This document shows, in pieces, positions 43,624-53,075 of a stretch of DNA of 64,000 nt. The notes under the pieces were generated by a model. It saw only the letters and a program-made list of their open reading frames with translations, did no database searches and had not been told where the DNA came from. Position numbers and translations under genes: made by a program. Source of the DNA: Hyphomicrobiales bacterium (GTDB lineage: Bacteria; Pseudomonadota; Alphaproteobacteria; Rhizobiales; Rhizobiaceae); assembly GCA_900472605.1 (NCBI GenBank), contig UCJD01000035.1:695-64694 (forward strand), in the 5' to 3' direction. The first letter of the stretch is position 1. Every line of letters starts with the position of its first letter.

Positions 43624-43941
43624 ATGGATGCGGCCGAAATCGAAGAGATGTTTCAAGGGCTTGGCCCGGTCACCATCAAGCGCATGTTCGGCGGCAAGGG
43701 GATCTACCACCTCGGCCGGATCATCGCGCTCGAATTTCGGGGCGACATGCTCCTGAAAGCCGATGACGTCAGTTCGCCTGCCTTTGCCGAGGCGGGCGCC
43801 AGCCAGTGGACCTATGAGGGAAAGAGCGGCAAGCCGGTGAAGATGCCCTATTGGTCGATCCCCGACGATGCCTATGACGATCCCGATCTCATGGCGGGCT
43901 GGGTGCGGCTGGCTTACGAGGCGGCGATGCGGGCGGAGTGA
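43624..43941 (+). CDS. TfoX N-terminal domain protein
   Basis: 105 residues forming only the TfoX/Sxy N-terminal domain (EIEEMFQGLGPVTIKRMFGG, GIYHLGRIIALEFRGDMLLK, MPYWSIPDDAYDDPDLMAGW). In gammaproteobacteria the full protein controls competence; single-domain rhizobial versions have no assigned role. It follows the flavin reductase by 13 bases and is probably in the same operon. Confidence 0.88.
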   Translation: MDAAEIEEMFQGLGPVTIKRMFGGKGIYHLGRIIALEFRGDMLLKADDVSSPAFAEAGASQWTYEGKSGKPVKMPYWSIPDDAYDDPDLMAGWVRLAYEAAMRAE

Positions 43942-43966
43942 CCGGCCGCGCTTTCCAAGTTCAATT

Positions 43967-44386
43967 CTAGAACTGTTCCGTGCCGAGATAGCCGATGGCG
44001 GCCTCCGCAAAGGCGGAGAGCGGCTGCGGCAGATCGCTGCGAGTGAACCAGCCGAAGTCCGAAAGCTTGTCGGGCTCGGTCAATGCCGGCTCGCCGGTGT
44101 AGCCTTCGGCGATGTAGAGCAGCGAAATCCAGTGCTGGCGGTCGGCATCGCTGATCACCTCGGTCGGGCCAAGGAGGCTCACCCGACCGATTTCAAGGCC
44201 GCTTTCTTCTTCGGCCTCGCGCTTTGCGGCCTGTTCGGCCGGCTCCATATGATCGACCTTGCCGCCCACGATGCTCCAGTGACCGGCTTCGGGCGCCTTG
44301 ACGCGCTTGTAGAGGAGGATCTTCCTATCGCGCAGGATAACCAGTCCCACGCCAAGGCCCGGAAAATCAATGCCGGGGTTGCCCAT
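43967..44386 (-). CDS. NUDIX hydrolase
   Basis: 139 residues. The Nudix box is readable as GGKVDHMEPAEQAAKREAEE followed by ESGLEIG, matching GX5EX7REUXEEXGU. The N-terminus GVGLVILRDRKILLYKRVKA is the usual strand pair. It would hydrolyse a nucleoside diphosphate linked to another moiety; substrate unknown. It begins five bases after the DEAD-box helicase gene ends and is likely co-transcribed. Confidence 0.9.
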   Translation of the reverse strand: MGNPGIDFPGLGVGLVILRDRKILLYKRVKAPEAGHWSIVGGKVDHMEPAEQAAKREAEEESGLEIGRVSLLGPTEVISDADRQHWISLLYIAEGYTGEPALTEPDKLSDFGWFTRSDLPQPLSAFAEAAIGYLGTEQF

Positions 44387-44390
44387 CTTA

Positions 44391-45965
44391 TCAGATCTTG
44401 GCGTTTGCCGTGATCAGCATGAAGGCGGGGATATCGTCGCCGAAACCGACCGGTGTCGGGCCGTCGTCGTGGTCGCGATAGCGGCGGCGGTCACGATTGT
44501 CGTCATTAGCCGGGTAAGGGCGGCCGCCGCGTGCATTGTTGTGCGGCTTGTTGTTTTCTGCTTTGCGCTCTTGCTTCACGCTTTCGACCCTTGCTGGTGC
44601 GGCTTGTACCGGTGCGGCTGCTGTTTCGATCGTCTCGACGCCATTATCCTCGGCGGCGATATCAGATTTATGACCCGAACGATTTCTGCCGCGGCCACGG
44701 TCCTTGTCCCGCTCACGGCCGCCCTTGCGGCGCGAGCGATCGTCGTCACGGCTCGGCTCGGCCGGCGGCAACGTCGAAAGATCGCCACTGTGCCATTCGA
44801 TCTTCTCACCGATCAGCTTTTCGATCGCGTCGGTGAACTTCTGGTCGCGGCTGGTGACGATGGTAAAAGCAGCGCCTGCACGGCCTGCGCGGCCGGTACG
44901 GCCGATGCGGTGTACGTAATCCTCAGCGTGGATCGGTACATCGAAATTGAAGACGTGGCTGACATCGGGGATGTCCAGACCACGGGCCGCGACGTCGGAG
45001 GCCACCAGGAGCTGGAGTTGGCCATCGCGGAAATTCTGCAGCATGGTCGTACGCGAACGCTGGTCCATGTCGCCATGCAGCGCGCCGACGGAGAAGCCGT
45101 GACGTTCCAGCGAGCGGAACAGATCGGCGACGTCCTTCTTGCGGTTGCAGAAGATGATGGCGTTCTTCAGCTCATCCTGCGAGCGGATGAGGTCGCGCAG
45201 CGTCGAGCGCTTTTCGTAATCCTTGCCATGCGCCGCGACGAGGCGCTGCGTGATGGTCTTGGATGCCGATGCGGGCTTGGCGACTTCGACGCGTTCCGGG
45301 TTTTGAAGGAAGCGGTCGGCCAGCTTCTGGATCTCCGGCGGCATGGTGGCCGAGAAGAACAGCGTCTGGCGGGTGAACGGGATCATCTTGGCGATGCGTT
45401 CGATATCGGGAATGAAGCCCATGTCGAGCATGCGGTCGGCTTCGTCGATGACGAAGATCTCGACGCCGCTCATCAGGAGCTTGCCGCGCTCGAAATGGTC
45501 GAGCAGGCGGCCGGGGGTGCAGATCAGGACATCGGCGCCGCGCTCAAGCTTGCGATCCTGCTCTTCGAACGACACGCCGCCGATCAGCAGCGCCACGTTG
45601 AGGCGATGGTTCTTGCCGTACTTCTCGAAGTTCTCAGCCACCTGGGCGGCGAGCTCGCGGGTCGGTTCAAGAATGAGCGTGCGCGGCATGCGGGCGCGGG
45701 CGCGGCCCTTTTCGAGCAGCGACAGCATCGGCAGAACGAAGGAAGCGGTTTTGCCCGTGCCCGTCTGTGCGATGCCGCAAATGTCGCGGCGCTGCAGCGC
45801 AAACGGAATCGCGCCAGCCTGAATAGGTGTTGGCACCGTGTAGCCCGCGTCGGTGACAGCGGAAAGCACTTTTTGGCTCAAGCCAAGATCAGCAAATGTC
45901 GTCAAAGGGAAAACTGTTTCCGTTCCGGTTCGGCCAGGCTCAGGCTTGAGTCGGCGTGATTGCAT
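44391..45965 (-). CDS. DEAD-box ATP-dependent RNA helicase (RhlE-like)
   Basis: 524 residues. All helicase motifs are present: Q motif (FADLGLSQKVL, YTVPTPIQAGAIPF), I AQTGTGKTA, Ia PTRELAAQ, Ib TPGRLLDH, II DEAD (FVIDEADRMLDMGF), III SAT, IV/V (IIFCNRKKDVADL, ASDVAARGLDIPDV) and VI HRIGRTGRAGR. The C-terminal about 130 residues are rich in Arg, Asp, Gly and Lys and probably disordered RNA-binding tail. Start uncertain: ATG 45965, or a TTG giving (M)TTFADLGLS. Confidence 0.93.
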   Translation of the reverse strand: MQSRRLKPEPGRTGTETVFPLTTFADLGLSQKVLSAVTDAGYTVPTPIQAGAIPFALQRRDICGIAQTGTGKTASFVLPMLSLLEKGRARARMPRTLILEPTRELAAQVAENFEKYGKNHRLNVALLIGGVSFEEQDRKLERGADVLICTPGRLLDHFERGKLLMSGVEIFVIDEADRMLDMGFIPDIERIAKMIPFTRQTLFFSATMPPEIQKLADRFLQNPERVEVAKPASASKTITQRLVAAHGKDYEKRSTLRDLIRSQDELKNAIIFCNRKKDVADLFRSLERHGFSVGALHGDMDQRSRTTMLQNFRDGQLQLLVASDVAARGLDIPDVSHVFNFDVPIHAEDYVHRIGRTGRAGRAGAAFTIVTSRDQKFTDAIEKLIGEKIEWHSGDLSTLPPAEPSRDDDRSRRKGGRERDKDRGRGRNRSGHKSDIAAEDNGVETIETAAAPVQAAPARVESVKQERKAENNKPHNNARGGRPYPANDDNRDRRRYRDHDDGPTPVGFGDDIPAFMLITANAKI

Positions 45966-46063
45966 GACGCAATGCAGCGCCACATAGGCTGAAACGGTTG
46001 AGAAGTCAAGGAAGCGTAGCGGTCTCAGGGTTGTTGAAGTAAAACCACGGTTAGCGGGATCGC

Positions 46064-47371
46064 TCAGTTTATATAGCTGGCGAGTTTCGTGCCGGCGCTG
46101 ATGAAGTAGATCGGGTCGACGGCGCGCCCGTTCTGGCGCACTTCGTAGTGCAGGTGCGTGCCCGTGGAGCGGCCGGTACTGCCGGCCAGCCCGATCGTAT
46201 CCTCACGACCGACGGTGTCGCCGACCTTGACCAGAATTTCGGACATGTGGCCGTAGCGAGTGGAGATGCCGTTACCATGGTCGATCTCGACCATGTTGCC
46301 ATAACCGCCGGTCCAGCCGGCCGTGACCACCTTGCCGGGGGCGGTCGGGCGGACCTTTTCGCCGGGGGCGAAGCGGAAATCGACGCCGGAATGGAGCGCA
46401 AGCCGGCCGATGAAAGGGTCGCGGCGATTGCCGAAAGGGCTGGTGATTTCCTTGCCGATGGCTGGGTTCTGGAAGGGAAGCGACGTGGCTGTGTTGCGGA
46501 CGGTCTCAAGCCGGGTGAGGGCAGTGTCCAGTTGCGCCAGCGAGTTGTCGAAGTCGTCGCCGCTTTCCGGCTCGACATAGGGGCCGCCGACGGCGCTGTC
46601 GTCATCTTGCTTGAGGCCTGCCGTTTCCGAGGGAACGCGGATCTGGAAACGGGTCAGCACGTTGGAGATCGCCGCCGAGGCATCGGTGGCGTCCGTCGTC
46701 AGCTGGCTGACGCGATCACGCTGGCGCTGCTCGATCCCCTTGAGCGAGAGCGTGACCTTGGAGAAGACGCGGTCGGCGCGGTCGCCCATGGTCTCGCGGG
46801 CCGGCACGTAAGAGAGCGTCGAATTATCGGGTGTCACATCGGCGGGTGTCGGGTCGCCCGTGAGCTGCCGCTCGATCGCCTGCATGGCGGCGGGCAGTTC
46901 CGCACGCTTGCCTTTGGCATCCGGTGCATAAGCGGAAGCGGGCGTCTCGGTTTTTGCATCGAGGCCGGAATTTTCCGCGCGGTCAAGCAACTGGCCGAGC
47001 TTGCCGCGGCGCGAGGTCAGGGCCTGCTGCTGCTCCATCAGCTTATCGACCTTGTCTTCCACGACCTGCTGATCGAGCAGCTGGCGGGAGGTGACGCGAT
47101 CCACCTGGGCACGCAATGCGGCGATGCGATCCTCATAGTCATGCTGCATGCGCGCCTGTCGCGCCATGGTCGCGCCGATCAGGTCGTCGCGGAGCACGAG
47201 ATAGGAGGTGGCGAGAAGATAGCCGATGGCAAAGACGCCCACGAAACACAACGCGACTGCCGCCATCCACGGCCTGACGGTCAGGTGACGAACCCGGTCG
47301 CCGCTGGCAAGGATCAGGATATGCTCCTGTTTTTGCTTGCCGAATACGCGGTTCTGCTGTGTGTGCGTCAC
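46064..47371 (-). CDS. M23 metallopeptidase with membrane anchor and coiled coil
   Basis: 435 residues. One N-terminal membrane helix (PWMAAVALCFVGVFAIGYLL), a long coiled coil (about 75-135, RIAALRAQVDRVTSRQLLDQ), a low-complexity linker, and the C-terminal LytM/M23 domain: ITSPFGNRRDPFIGRLALHS, GVDFRFAPGEKV (His and Asp zinc ligands) and GTHLHYEVRQNG (HxH). The zinc site looks complete, so it may be an active endopeptidase in cell-wall remodelling. Start GTG with GGGAG seven bases upstream. Confidence 0.9.
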   Translation of the reverse strand: MTHTQQNRVFGKQKQEHILILASGDRVRHLTVRPWMAAVALCFVGVFAIGYLLATSYLVLRDDLIGATMARQARMQHDYEDRIAALRAQVDRVTSRQLLDQQVVEDKVDKLMEQQQALTSRRGKLGQLLDRAENSGLDAKTETPASAYAPDAKGKRAELPAAMQAIERQLTGDPTPADVTPDNSTLSYVPARETMGDRADRVFSKVTLSLKGIEQRQRDRVSQLTTDATDASAAISNVLTRFQIRVPSETAGLKQDDDSAVGGPYVEPESGDDFDNSLAQLDTALTRLETVRNTATSLPFQNPAIGKEITSPFGNRRDPFIGRLALHSGVDFRFAPGEKVRPTAPGKVVTAGWTGGYGNMVEIDHGNGISTRYGHMSEILVKVGDTVGREDTIGLAGSTGRSTGTHLHYEVRQNGRAVDPIYFISAGTKLASYIN

Positions 47372-47576
47372 GGAGAATCTCCCAACGGACGAGCTTGCCT
47401 CAATTGGGTTGATTACACAGTGTTAAGGTTAATAAAGCCTTAGATTTCGACTGTCTCAATCTATGGGCGAGTTCTTGTTGATTACTCGCGAAGGGCGGAA
47501 CGATCGTGAATTCTGCAGCGAAAACACCGCCCCGTGGCTGTCATTTCCGGCCATGCCCAGGGCGGCTTATCCGTTT

Positions 47577-48050
47577 TCAGTTTGCGAGATTTTGCACAGC
47601 CGACAACACCGCTTCGGCATGGCCGGCGACCTTGACCTTGTGCCAGATGGTGCCGACGGTGCCGTCAGGGCGGATCAGGAAGGTTGTGCGTTCAACGCCC
47701 ATGTACTTGCGACCGTACATGCTCTTTTCCTTCCAGACGCCATAGGCCTCCAGCGTTGTCTTCTCCTCATCGGCCGCGAGCGTCACGCCAAGCTTGTGCT
47801 TCTTGATGAAACGATCGTGGCAGGCAGCCGAGTCCGGCGACATGCCGATGACGGCGGCGCCGGCCTTTTCGAACTCGTCGGCGAGTGCGGTGAAGGCGAT
47901 CGATTCGGTCGTGCAGCCGGATGTGTCGTCCTTCGGATAAAAGAAAAGAACCAAGGTGTTGCCGCGGAAATCGGTCAGCTTGACGCGTCCACCGCCATCG
48001 CGCGGGAGATCGAAGTCGGGCGCGCTGGAGCCGATGCTGAGTTCCGCCAT
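47577..48050 (-). CDS. bcp: thiol peroxidase, BCP/PrxQ type
   Basis: 157 residues. Reduces hydroperoxides using thioredoxin. The peroxidatic Cys is in YPKDDTSGCTTES (Cys46). The Cys five residues later, seen in E. coli BCP, is absent; the only other candidate resolving Cys is Cys77 (SPDSAACHDRF), as in the helix-3 subclass of PrxQ. The start ATG 48050 has AAAGG seven bases upstream; the frame extends to 48140 without homology. The 205 bases to the M23 gene hold that gene's promoter; nothing else is seen there. Confidence 0.93.
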   Translation of the reverse strand: MAELSIGSSAPDFDLPRDGGGRVKLTDFRGNTLVLFFYPKDDTSGCTTESIAFTALADEFEKAGAAVIGMSPDSAACHDRFIKKHKLGVTLAADEEKTTLEAYGVWKEKSMYGRKYMGVERTTFLIRPDGTVGTIWHKVKVAGHAEAVLSAVQNLAN

Positions 48051-48168
48051 GGGGAAACCTTTCTTTTGCCGGGTTTGTGGATAAGAGGTGATTTGCCAGA
48101 TATATATTGGACAAATCAACGTCCAGCCAGTCTGGTCCAATCACAGAACAGGCAAACAGGCGAGGCGC

Positions 48169-51100
48169 ATGTCGGCGATCCGCGGCGAGAAGGTCAGATT
48201 CCGCAAGAAAGATATCGTCGCACTGCACGATCTTCCCTCGGCGCGAACCGAAGATCCGCTGATCGTGCATTGCCCGCCAATGCGCTCGCGGATGCGCAGG
48301 ACGGCGAGCTGGGCGGGCGGCTGCATCGGCGTGCTGATCTTCATCATCGCTGCCATCATCTTCACGGTCGAAAGCGGCATCTTTGACGAACCCTTGTCGC
48401 GCCAGGCGCAGTCGGCGCTGAATTCGGCGATCGGGCCACGCTACCGGGCCGAAGTCGGCTCCACGGTCATTCGCTTTACGTCCAACATGAGGCTCGCGCT
48501 CGAGGCGCGCGACGTCAATGTGATCGACGAGAAGAGCGGCCAGCATATGTCGACGACAGGCGCCATGCGCATGGCGCTCGATCCGCTGCAGCTCTTCCGG
48601 GGACGGATCGCCATCGCACAGGTGGAGGCGCAGGATATCGCGCTCGACACCGCGCTGCTGCCCTCGGGCGATCCGGTCAAGCTGGACAATCTCAGGATCG
48701 ACCAGATCCCGGCGGCGATGGAGAAGGCCTTCGAGCAGCTGGATATTCTCGATGGATTCGTCGATCGCGGCGGCACGAAGTCGATCAAGCTCGAGGGGCT
48801 CGACATCAAGCTCGCGGATACGGCCAACGGGCCGCTTTCGATCATCGTCAACAGCCTGGTGTTTTCGCGAAATGCTGATAACGCGCTGCAGCTCGATGGC
48901 GAGGTCGCGATCAATGGCGTCGTGACAACGCTGCATCTCGGGACCGAAAAGACGGATGGACGAACATCGCGGTTGACGGGCGAGCTCGCTGGCGCCGATC
49001 TGGCGCCGTTTACGCTGAAGCGCAATGCGATCGGCGAGATCAGGCAGGGTGTCGATGGCCTTGCAGATACGGTGATCTCGGCGGTGCGCGGCGGCGATAC
49101 GTCCAAGCCGTCACTTTCCGCAGCGGTCAATCTGCAGCCGGGCAAGTTCTACATGGACGGTGACGAGCAGCCGCTGACCGGCGGACGCATCAATCTCGCT
49201 TACGATTTCACCAAGCAATCTCTGGAGATCGCGCGTTCGCAACTGCAGTTCGGGGCAACGATCGTGCCCTTCAACGGCGCGCTGATCGACCTCGACAAGA
49301 TCGATCCGGCGGCGGGGAAGGGTTTTGGCGTCGACCTTCTGATCAGCGGCGGCACCGCGGCGCCGACGACATCGGGCGAACAGCCGCTCGCTTTCGATAT
49401 CAAGGCGACGGGACGCTATTCGACAGCGACGCACGAGCTGCAATTCGCCAACATGGCGGTATCCAGCCCTGCCGGATCCCTCTACGGCTCGCTGCGCGTC
49501 CGTTTCGGCGACAAGTCGCCCGAGATCAGCTTTTCCGGCCAGTCGCAACAGCTGCAGACGACGGCGGTGAAGCAGCTTTGGCCTTTCTGGATGGCATCCA
49601 AGGGGCGCGAGTGGGTCGAACGCAATCTGTATGGGGGTACCGTCACCAATGCGTCCATCAATGTCTTCATCCCGTTTGGCCGGCTCGAAGAGGCAGTCGG
49701 CAAGGGGCTGAAGCTTGACGAGAACCAGATCCAGATTTCGTTCGATATCGCCGATACGCGTTTGAACGTGACGGGCGACATCCCGCCGATCCGAGACACG
49801 GATGCCCATTTCGATCTGGTTGGACCAAAGGCGACGATTTCGATCAAGCGCGGCAAGTCGTTCTTTGCCTCGGGGAGATCGGTCGATGTCGGCGAGGGTA
49901 CCTTCATACTGCCGTCGACCTATGAAAAGCCGCTGATGGCCGAGCTCAATCTGCCGATCTCGGGTGCGGCCGACGCGATCGGCGAATTGCTGACCTTCAA
50001 ACCCATCCAGGTGCTGCAGCGGGCAGGTTTCGTGCCGGAGGATCTGAAGGGCAATGTGACAGCGTCTGTACAGGCGCGCATCGGGCTCATCGCGTCGCAA
50101 GACCCGCCGCCCGTCGAATGGAAGGCGATGCTGCAGCTGCAGGATCTCGACGTTGCCAAGGCGATATCGGGGCGCAAAATCACCAATCTCGACGGTGTGC
50201 TGACGGCCGATCCCAAGCAGGTGGTTCTCGACGGCAAGGGCGATATCGACGGCGTTTCGGCGACGATCAAGCTGGTCGAGCCGACCGACAAATCCTCCGA
50301 CATCCAGCCGCAGCAAAGCGTGACTGCGACGCTCAACAACGACCAGCGCGAGAAGATTCTGCCGGGCCTGTCCGATATCATCGACGGCCCGATCAGCGTC
50401 GAGCTCGATCGCATCGACAAGGATCGCCAATCGGTCTCGCTCGATCTCGGCAAGGCGCGTCTCGATCTGCCCTGGATCGGATGGTCCAAGGGGAGCGGCA
50501 TCGGTGCGACGGCCAATTTCGAGATCTCCGGTCCTGACGACAATCTGCAGATCAAGAATTTCGTGCTGAAGGGCGACGGATTTGGTGCGAGCGGCGCGCT
50601 GTCGTTGAGCAAAGGCAATCTGCAGAAGGCCGACTTCGACAGCGTGAAGCTGTCGTCGCTCGACAATTTCGCGATCTCGCTACGCCGCGCCAAGGGTGGC
50701 ATGGACGTCTCTGTTTCCGGCAGCAGCGCCGATGTGCGGCCGGTGCTGGCGCGGATCAAATCGGGCAGCGGAAGCAAGGGCGATGGCGGCTCCAAGAGCG
50801 ACGGCAGCATTTCGCTCAAGGCCAAGCTCGATAGCGTCGTTGGCTTCAACGACGAAAAGCTGCAGAATGTGCAGATGACATACGCGGCACAGGGCAGCCG
50901 TATCCAGTCCCTCAACCTGTCTGGGGTCACCGGCAGCGGTGAAGCCGTTGTCGCGCAGACGCAGGGTGGCGGCGTCATCAACATTACCAGCGGCGACGCC
51001 GGCGCGGTCTCGCGCTTCGCCGATCTATATCAGCACATGCGCGGCGGCCTGCTCAACCTTGCCATCCGGCTCGGCGCCGGCGACGACTGGGACGGATCCA

Positions 51101-51567
51101 TCGACGTACGACGGTTCTCGATCGTCAACGAACAGCGTCTTCACTCGATCGTGTCGACACCTGTCGGCCAGGAGCAGCGGAGCCTCAACGCGGCAGTCAA
51201 GCGCGATATCGACACGTCTGCACAGCGCTTCCAGCGCGGCTTCGCCCGCATCCTGTCGAGGGATGGTGTCGTCAGCATCGAAAACGGCGTGGTGCGCGGG
51301 GATCAGGTCGGCGCGGTGTTCCAGGGTACGCTGCGCGACGTTCGCGGCAACATGGACATGACGGGCACCTTCATGCCCGCCTACGGCCTGAACCGCCTCT
51401 TCGCCGAACTGCCGATCATCGGCATTATCCTCGGCAACGGTACCGATCGCGGCCTGATCGGGATCACCTTCAAGCTGACCGGCAAGCTCGATTCGCCGAA
51501 CCTGACGATCAACCCGCTCTCGATCATCGCGCCGGGGGTTTTCCGGAATATTTTCGAGTTTCAGTGA
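48169..51567 (+). CDS. large AsmA-like / DUF3971 envelope protein (YhdP-TamB superfamily)
   Basis: 1132 residues. One N-terminal membrane helix (GGCIGVLIFIIAAIIFTVES) follows a cytoplasmic stretch of about 60 residues. The rest is a long series of amphipathic beta strands, with a DUF3971-like middle part and an AsmA-like C-terminal part ending NPLSIIAPGVFRNIFEFQ. Such proteins bridge inner and outer membranes and move phospholipids in E. coli (YhdP, TamB, AsmA). The N-terminal LVFSRNADNALQLDGEVAIN and GRINLAYDFTKQSLEIA match that pattern. Divergent from bcp. Confidence 0.85.
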   Translation: MSAIRGEKVRFRKKDIVALHDLPSARTEDPLIVHCPPMRSRMRRTASWAGGCIGVLIFIIAAIIFTVESGIFDEPLSRQAQSALNSAIGPRYRAEVGSTVIRFTSNMRLALEARDVNVIDEKSGQHMSTTGAMRMALDPLQLFRGRIAIAQVEAQDIALDTALLPSGDPVKLDNLRIDQIPAAMEKAFEQLDILDGFVDRGGTKSIKLEGLDIKLADTANGPLSIIVNSLVFSRNADNALQLDGEVAINGVVTTLHLGTEKTDGRTSRLTGELAGADLAPFTLKRNAIGEIRQGVDGLADTVISAVRGGDTSKPSLSAAVNLQPGKFYMDGDEQPLTGGRINLAYDFTKQSLEIARSQLQFGATIVPFNGALIDLDKIDPAAGKGFGVDLLISGGTAAPTTSGEQPLAFDIKATGRYSTATHELQFANMAVSSPAGSLYGSLRVRFGDKSPEISFSGQSQQLQTTAVKQLWPFWMASKGREWVERNLYGGTVTNASINVFIPFGRLEEAVGKGLKLDENQIQISFDIADTRLNVTGDIPPIRDTDAHFDLVGPKATISIKRGKSFFASGRSVDVGEGTFILPSTYEKPLMAELNLPISGAADAIGELLTFKPIQVLQRAGFVPEDLKGNVTASVQARIGLIASQDPPPVEWKAMLQLQDLDVAKAISGRKITNLDGVLTADPKQVVLDGKGDIDGVSATIKLVEPTDKSSDIQPQQSVTATLNNDQREKILPGLSDIIDGPISVELDRIDKDRQSVSLDLGKARLDLPWIGWSKGSGIGATANFEISGPDDNLQIKNFVLKGDGFGASGALSLSKGNLQKADFDSVKLSSLDNFAISLRRAKGGMDVSVSGSSADVRPVLARIKSGSGSKGDGGSKSDGSISLKAKLDSVVGFNDEKLQNVQMTYAAQGSRIQSLNLSGVTGSGEAVVAQTQGGGVINITSGDAGAVSRFADLYQHMRGGLLNLAIRLGAGDDWDGSIDVRRFSIVNEQRLHSIVSTPVGQEQRSLNAAVKRDIDTSAQRFQRGFARILSRDGVVSIENGVVRGDQVGAVFQGTLRDVRGNMDMTGTFMPAYGLNRLFAELPIIGIILGNGTDRGLIGITFKLTGKLDSPNLTINPLSIIAPGVFRNIFEFQ

Positions 51568-51637
51568 GGAGAGTGGCGGGGACATCCACGTTACCACGCA
51601 TTCGGCGTTGATGGATGCCGCCGACCATTGACACATC

Positions 51638-51665
51638 AAAAAAAAGCCGGCGCAAGGCCGGCTTT
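51638..51665 (-). terminator. terminator after tyrS
   Basis: AAAGCCGG (51643-51650) pairs with CCGGCTTT (51658-51665) around CGCAAGG; on the minus strand the stem runs into eight T residues. Confidence 0.88.
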
Positions 51666-51688
51666 CCGCGATCCGTCGATCTATCGGC

Positions 51689-52945
51689 TCAGGCGGCCGG
51701 GCGGATCAGGATGTGCTTCTTCTTGCCCAGCGACAGCTTGATCACGCCGTCGGCGGTCACTTCGCCGCCGCCGATGAGCTTGCGCTCGTCACTGACAGCC
51801 TGGTCGTTGATGCGGACCGCACCGCCCTGGACGTGGCGGCGGGCTTCGCCGTTGGAGGCGGCGAGGCCGGCGCGGACGATCAGGGCAAGCAGGCCGATGC
51901 CGGCGTCGAGCTCTGCTGCCGGAACGTCGATCGAGGGGAGGTTGTCGGCGAGCGCGCCTTCCTCGAAGGTCTTGCGGGCGGTCTCGGCCGCCTGATCGGC
52001 GGCGGCGCGGCCGTGCAGGATCGCGGTGACCTCGGTCGCCAGGATCTTCTTGACCTCGTTGAGTTCTGAGCCGGCCAGCGCCGACAGGCGGGCAATCTCG
52101 TCCATCGGCAGCGTCGTGAACAGCTTCAGGAAGCGCGGCACGTCTGCGTCTTCGGTGTTGCGCCAATACTGCCAGAAATCATAGACCGGTAGCAGGTCGG
52201 CATTCAGCCAGACGGCGCCCGAAGCGGATTTGCCCATCTTGGCGCCGGACGAGGTGGTGAGCAGCGGCGAGGTCAGCGCGTAGAGCTGCTCCGTCCCCAT
52301 GCGGTGACCGAGGTCGATGCCGTTGATGATGTTGCCCCACTGGTCGGAGCCGCCCATCTGCAGCCGGCAATCGTAGCGCTTGGCGAGCTCGACGAAGTCG
52401 TAGGCCTGCAGGATCATGTAGTTGAATTCGAGGAAGGACAGCGAGTGCTCGCGGTCGAGGCGCGTCTTGACGCTGTCAAAGGACAGCATGCGGTTGACCG
52501 AGAAATGGCGGCCGACATCGCGCAGGAATTCGAGATAGTTCAGCGAGCGCAGCCATTCGGCGTTGTTGATCATCAGCGCCGGGTTACCCGACTTGTCGTA
52601 GTCGAGGTAGTTGGCAAAGCAGCTCTTGATCGAGGCGATGTTCTCCTCGATCGTGTCGACCGTCATCAGCTTGCGGGCCTCGTCCTTGAAGGAGGGGTCG
52701 CCGACCATGCCAGTGCCGCCGCCCATCAGCGAGATCGGGCGATGGCCGGTCTGCTGGAACCAGTGCAGCATCATGATCTGGGTGAGGTGACCGACATGCA
52801 GGCTCGATGCCGTCGGGTCGTAGCCGATATAGGCCGTCACGGTTTCCTTGGCGAGCAGGGCGTCGAGGCCGGATTCATCGGAGATCTGATGAATGAAGCC
52901 ACGCTCTTTCAGCGTGCGGAGGAAATCGGATTTGAACTCGGTCAT
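51689..52945 (-). CDS. tyrS: tyrosyl-tRNA synthetase
   Basis: 418 residues, class I synthetase charging tRNA-Tyr. The HIGH-type signature is PTASSLHVGHLTQIMMLHWF, the tyrosine-binding region is LEFNYMILQAYDFVELAKRY with QMGGSDQWGNIINGIDLG, and the KMSKS loop reads KMGKS in SSGAKMGKSASGAVW. The C-terminal S4 domain is present (ASNGEARRHVQGGAVRINDQ). It has its own terminator. Confidence 0.97.
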   Translation of the reverse strand: MTEFKSDFLRTLKERGFIHQISDESGLDALLAKETVTAYIGYDPTASSLHVGHLTQIMMLHWFQQTGHRPISLMGGGTGMVGDPSFKDEARKLMTVDTIEENIASIKSCFANYLDYDKSGNPALMINNAEWLRSLNYLEFLRDVGRHFSVNRMLSFDSVKTRLDREHSLSFLEFNYMILQAYDFVELAKRYDCRLQMGGSDQWGNIINGIDLGHRMGTEQLYALTSPLLTTSSGAKMGKSASGAVWLNADLLPVYDFWQYWRNTEDADVPRFLKLFTTLPMDEIARLSALAGSELNEVKKILATEVTAILHGRAAADQAAETARKTFEEGALADNLPSIDVPAAELDAGIGLLALIVRAGLAASNGEARRHVQGGAVRINDQAVSDERKLIGGGEVTADGVIKLSLGKKKHILIRPAA

Positions 52946-53075
52946 GACCTTTTGCTTTCGGATCAGGATTTTCGGATTGGCTATTGTTGAAGCAACGCGG
53001 CGCGTTTAGCACTGTTTTCTCGCACAGTCACCATTTGGTTGGTTGAGTCTCCTTCTTGTTGATTTCCGGGGAACG

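Noticed and set aside
44370..45959. Plus-strand open frame of 529 codons opposite the DEAD-box helicase
   Set aside because: The helicase has every motif on the minus strand; the opposite frame has none.
47421..47432. TTAA-N2-TTAA upstream of the M23 peptidase as a CtrA site
   Set aside because: The CtrA full site needs TTAA-N7-TTAA; spacing is wrong.
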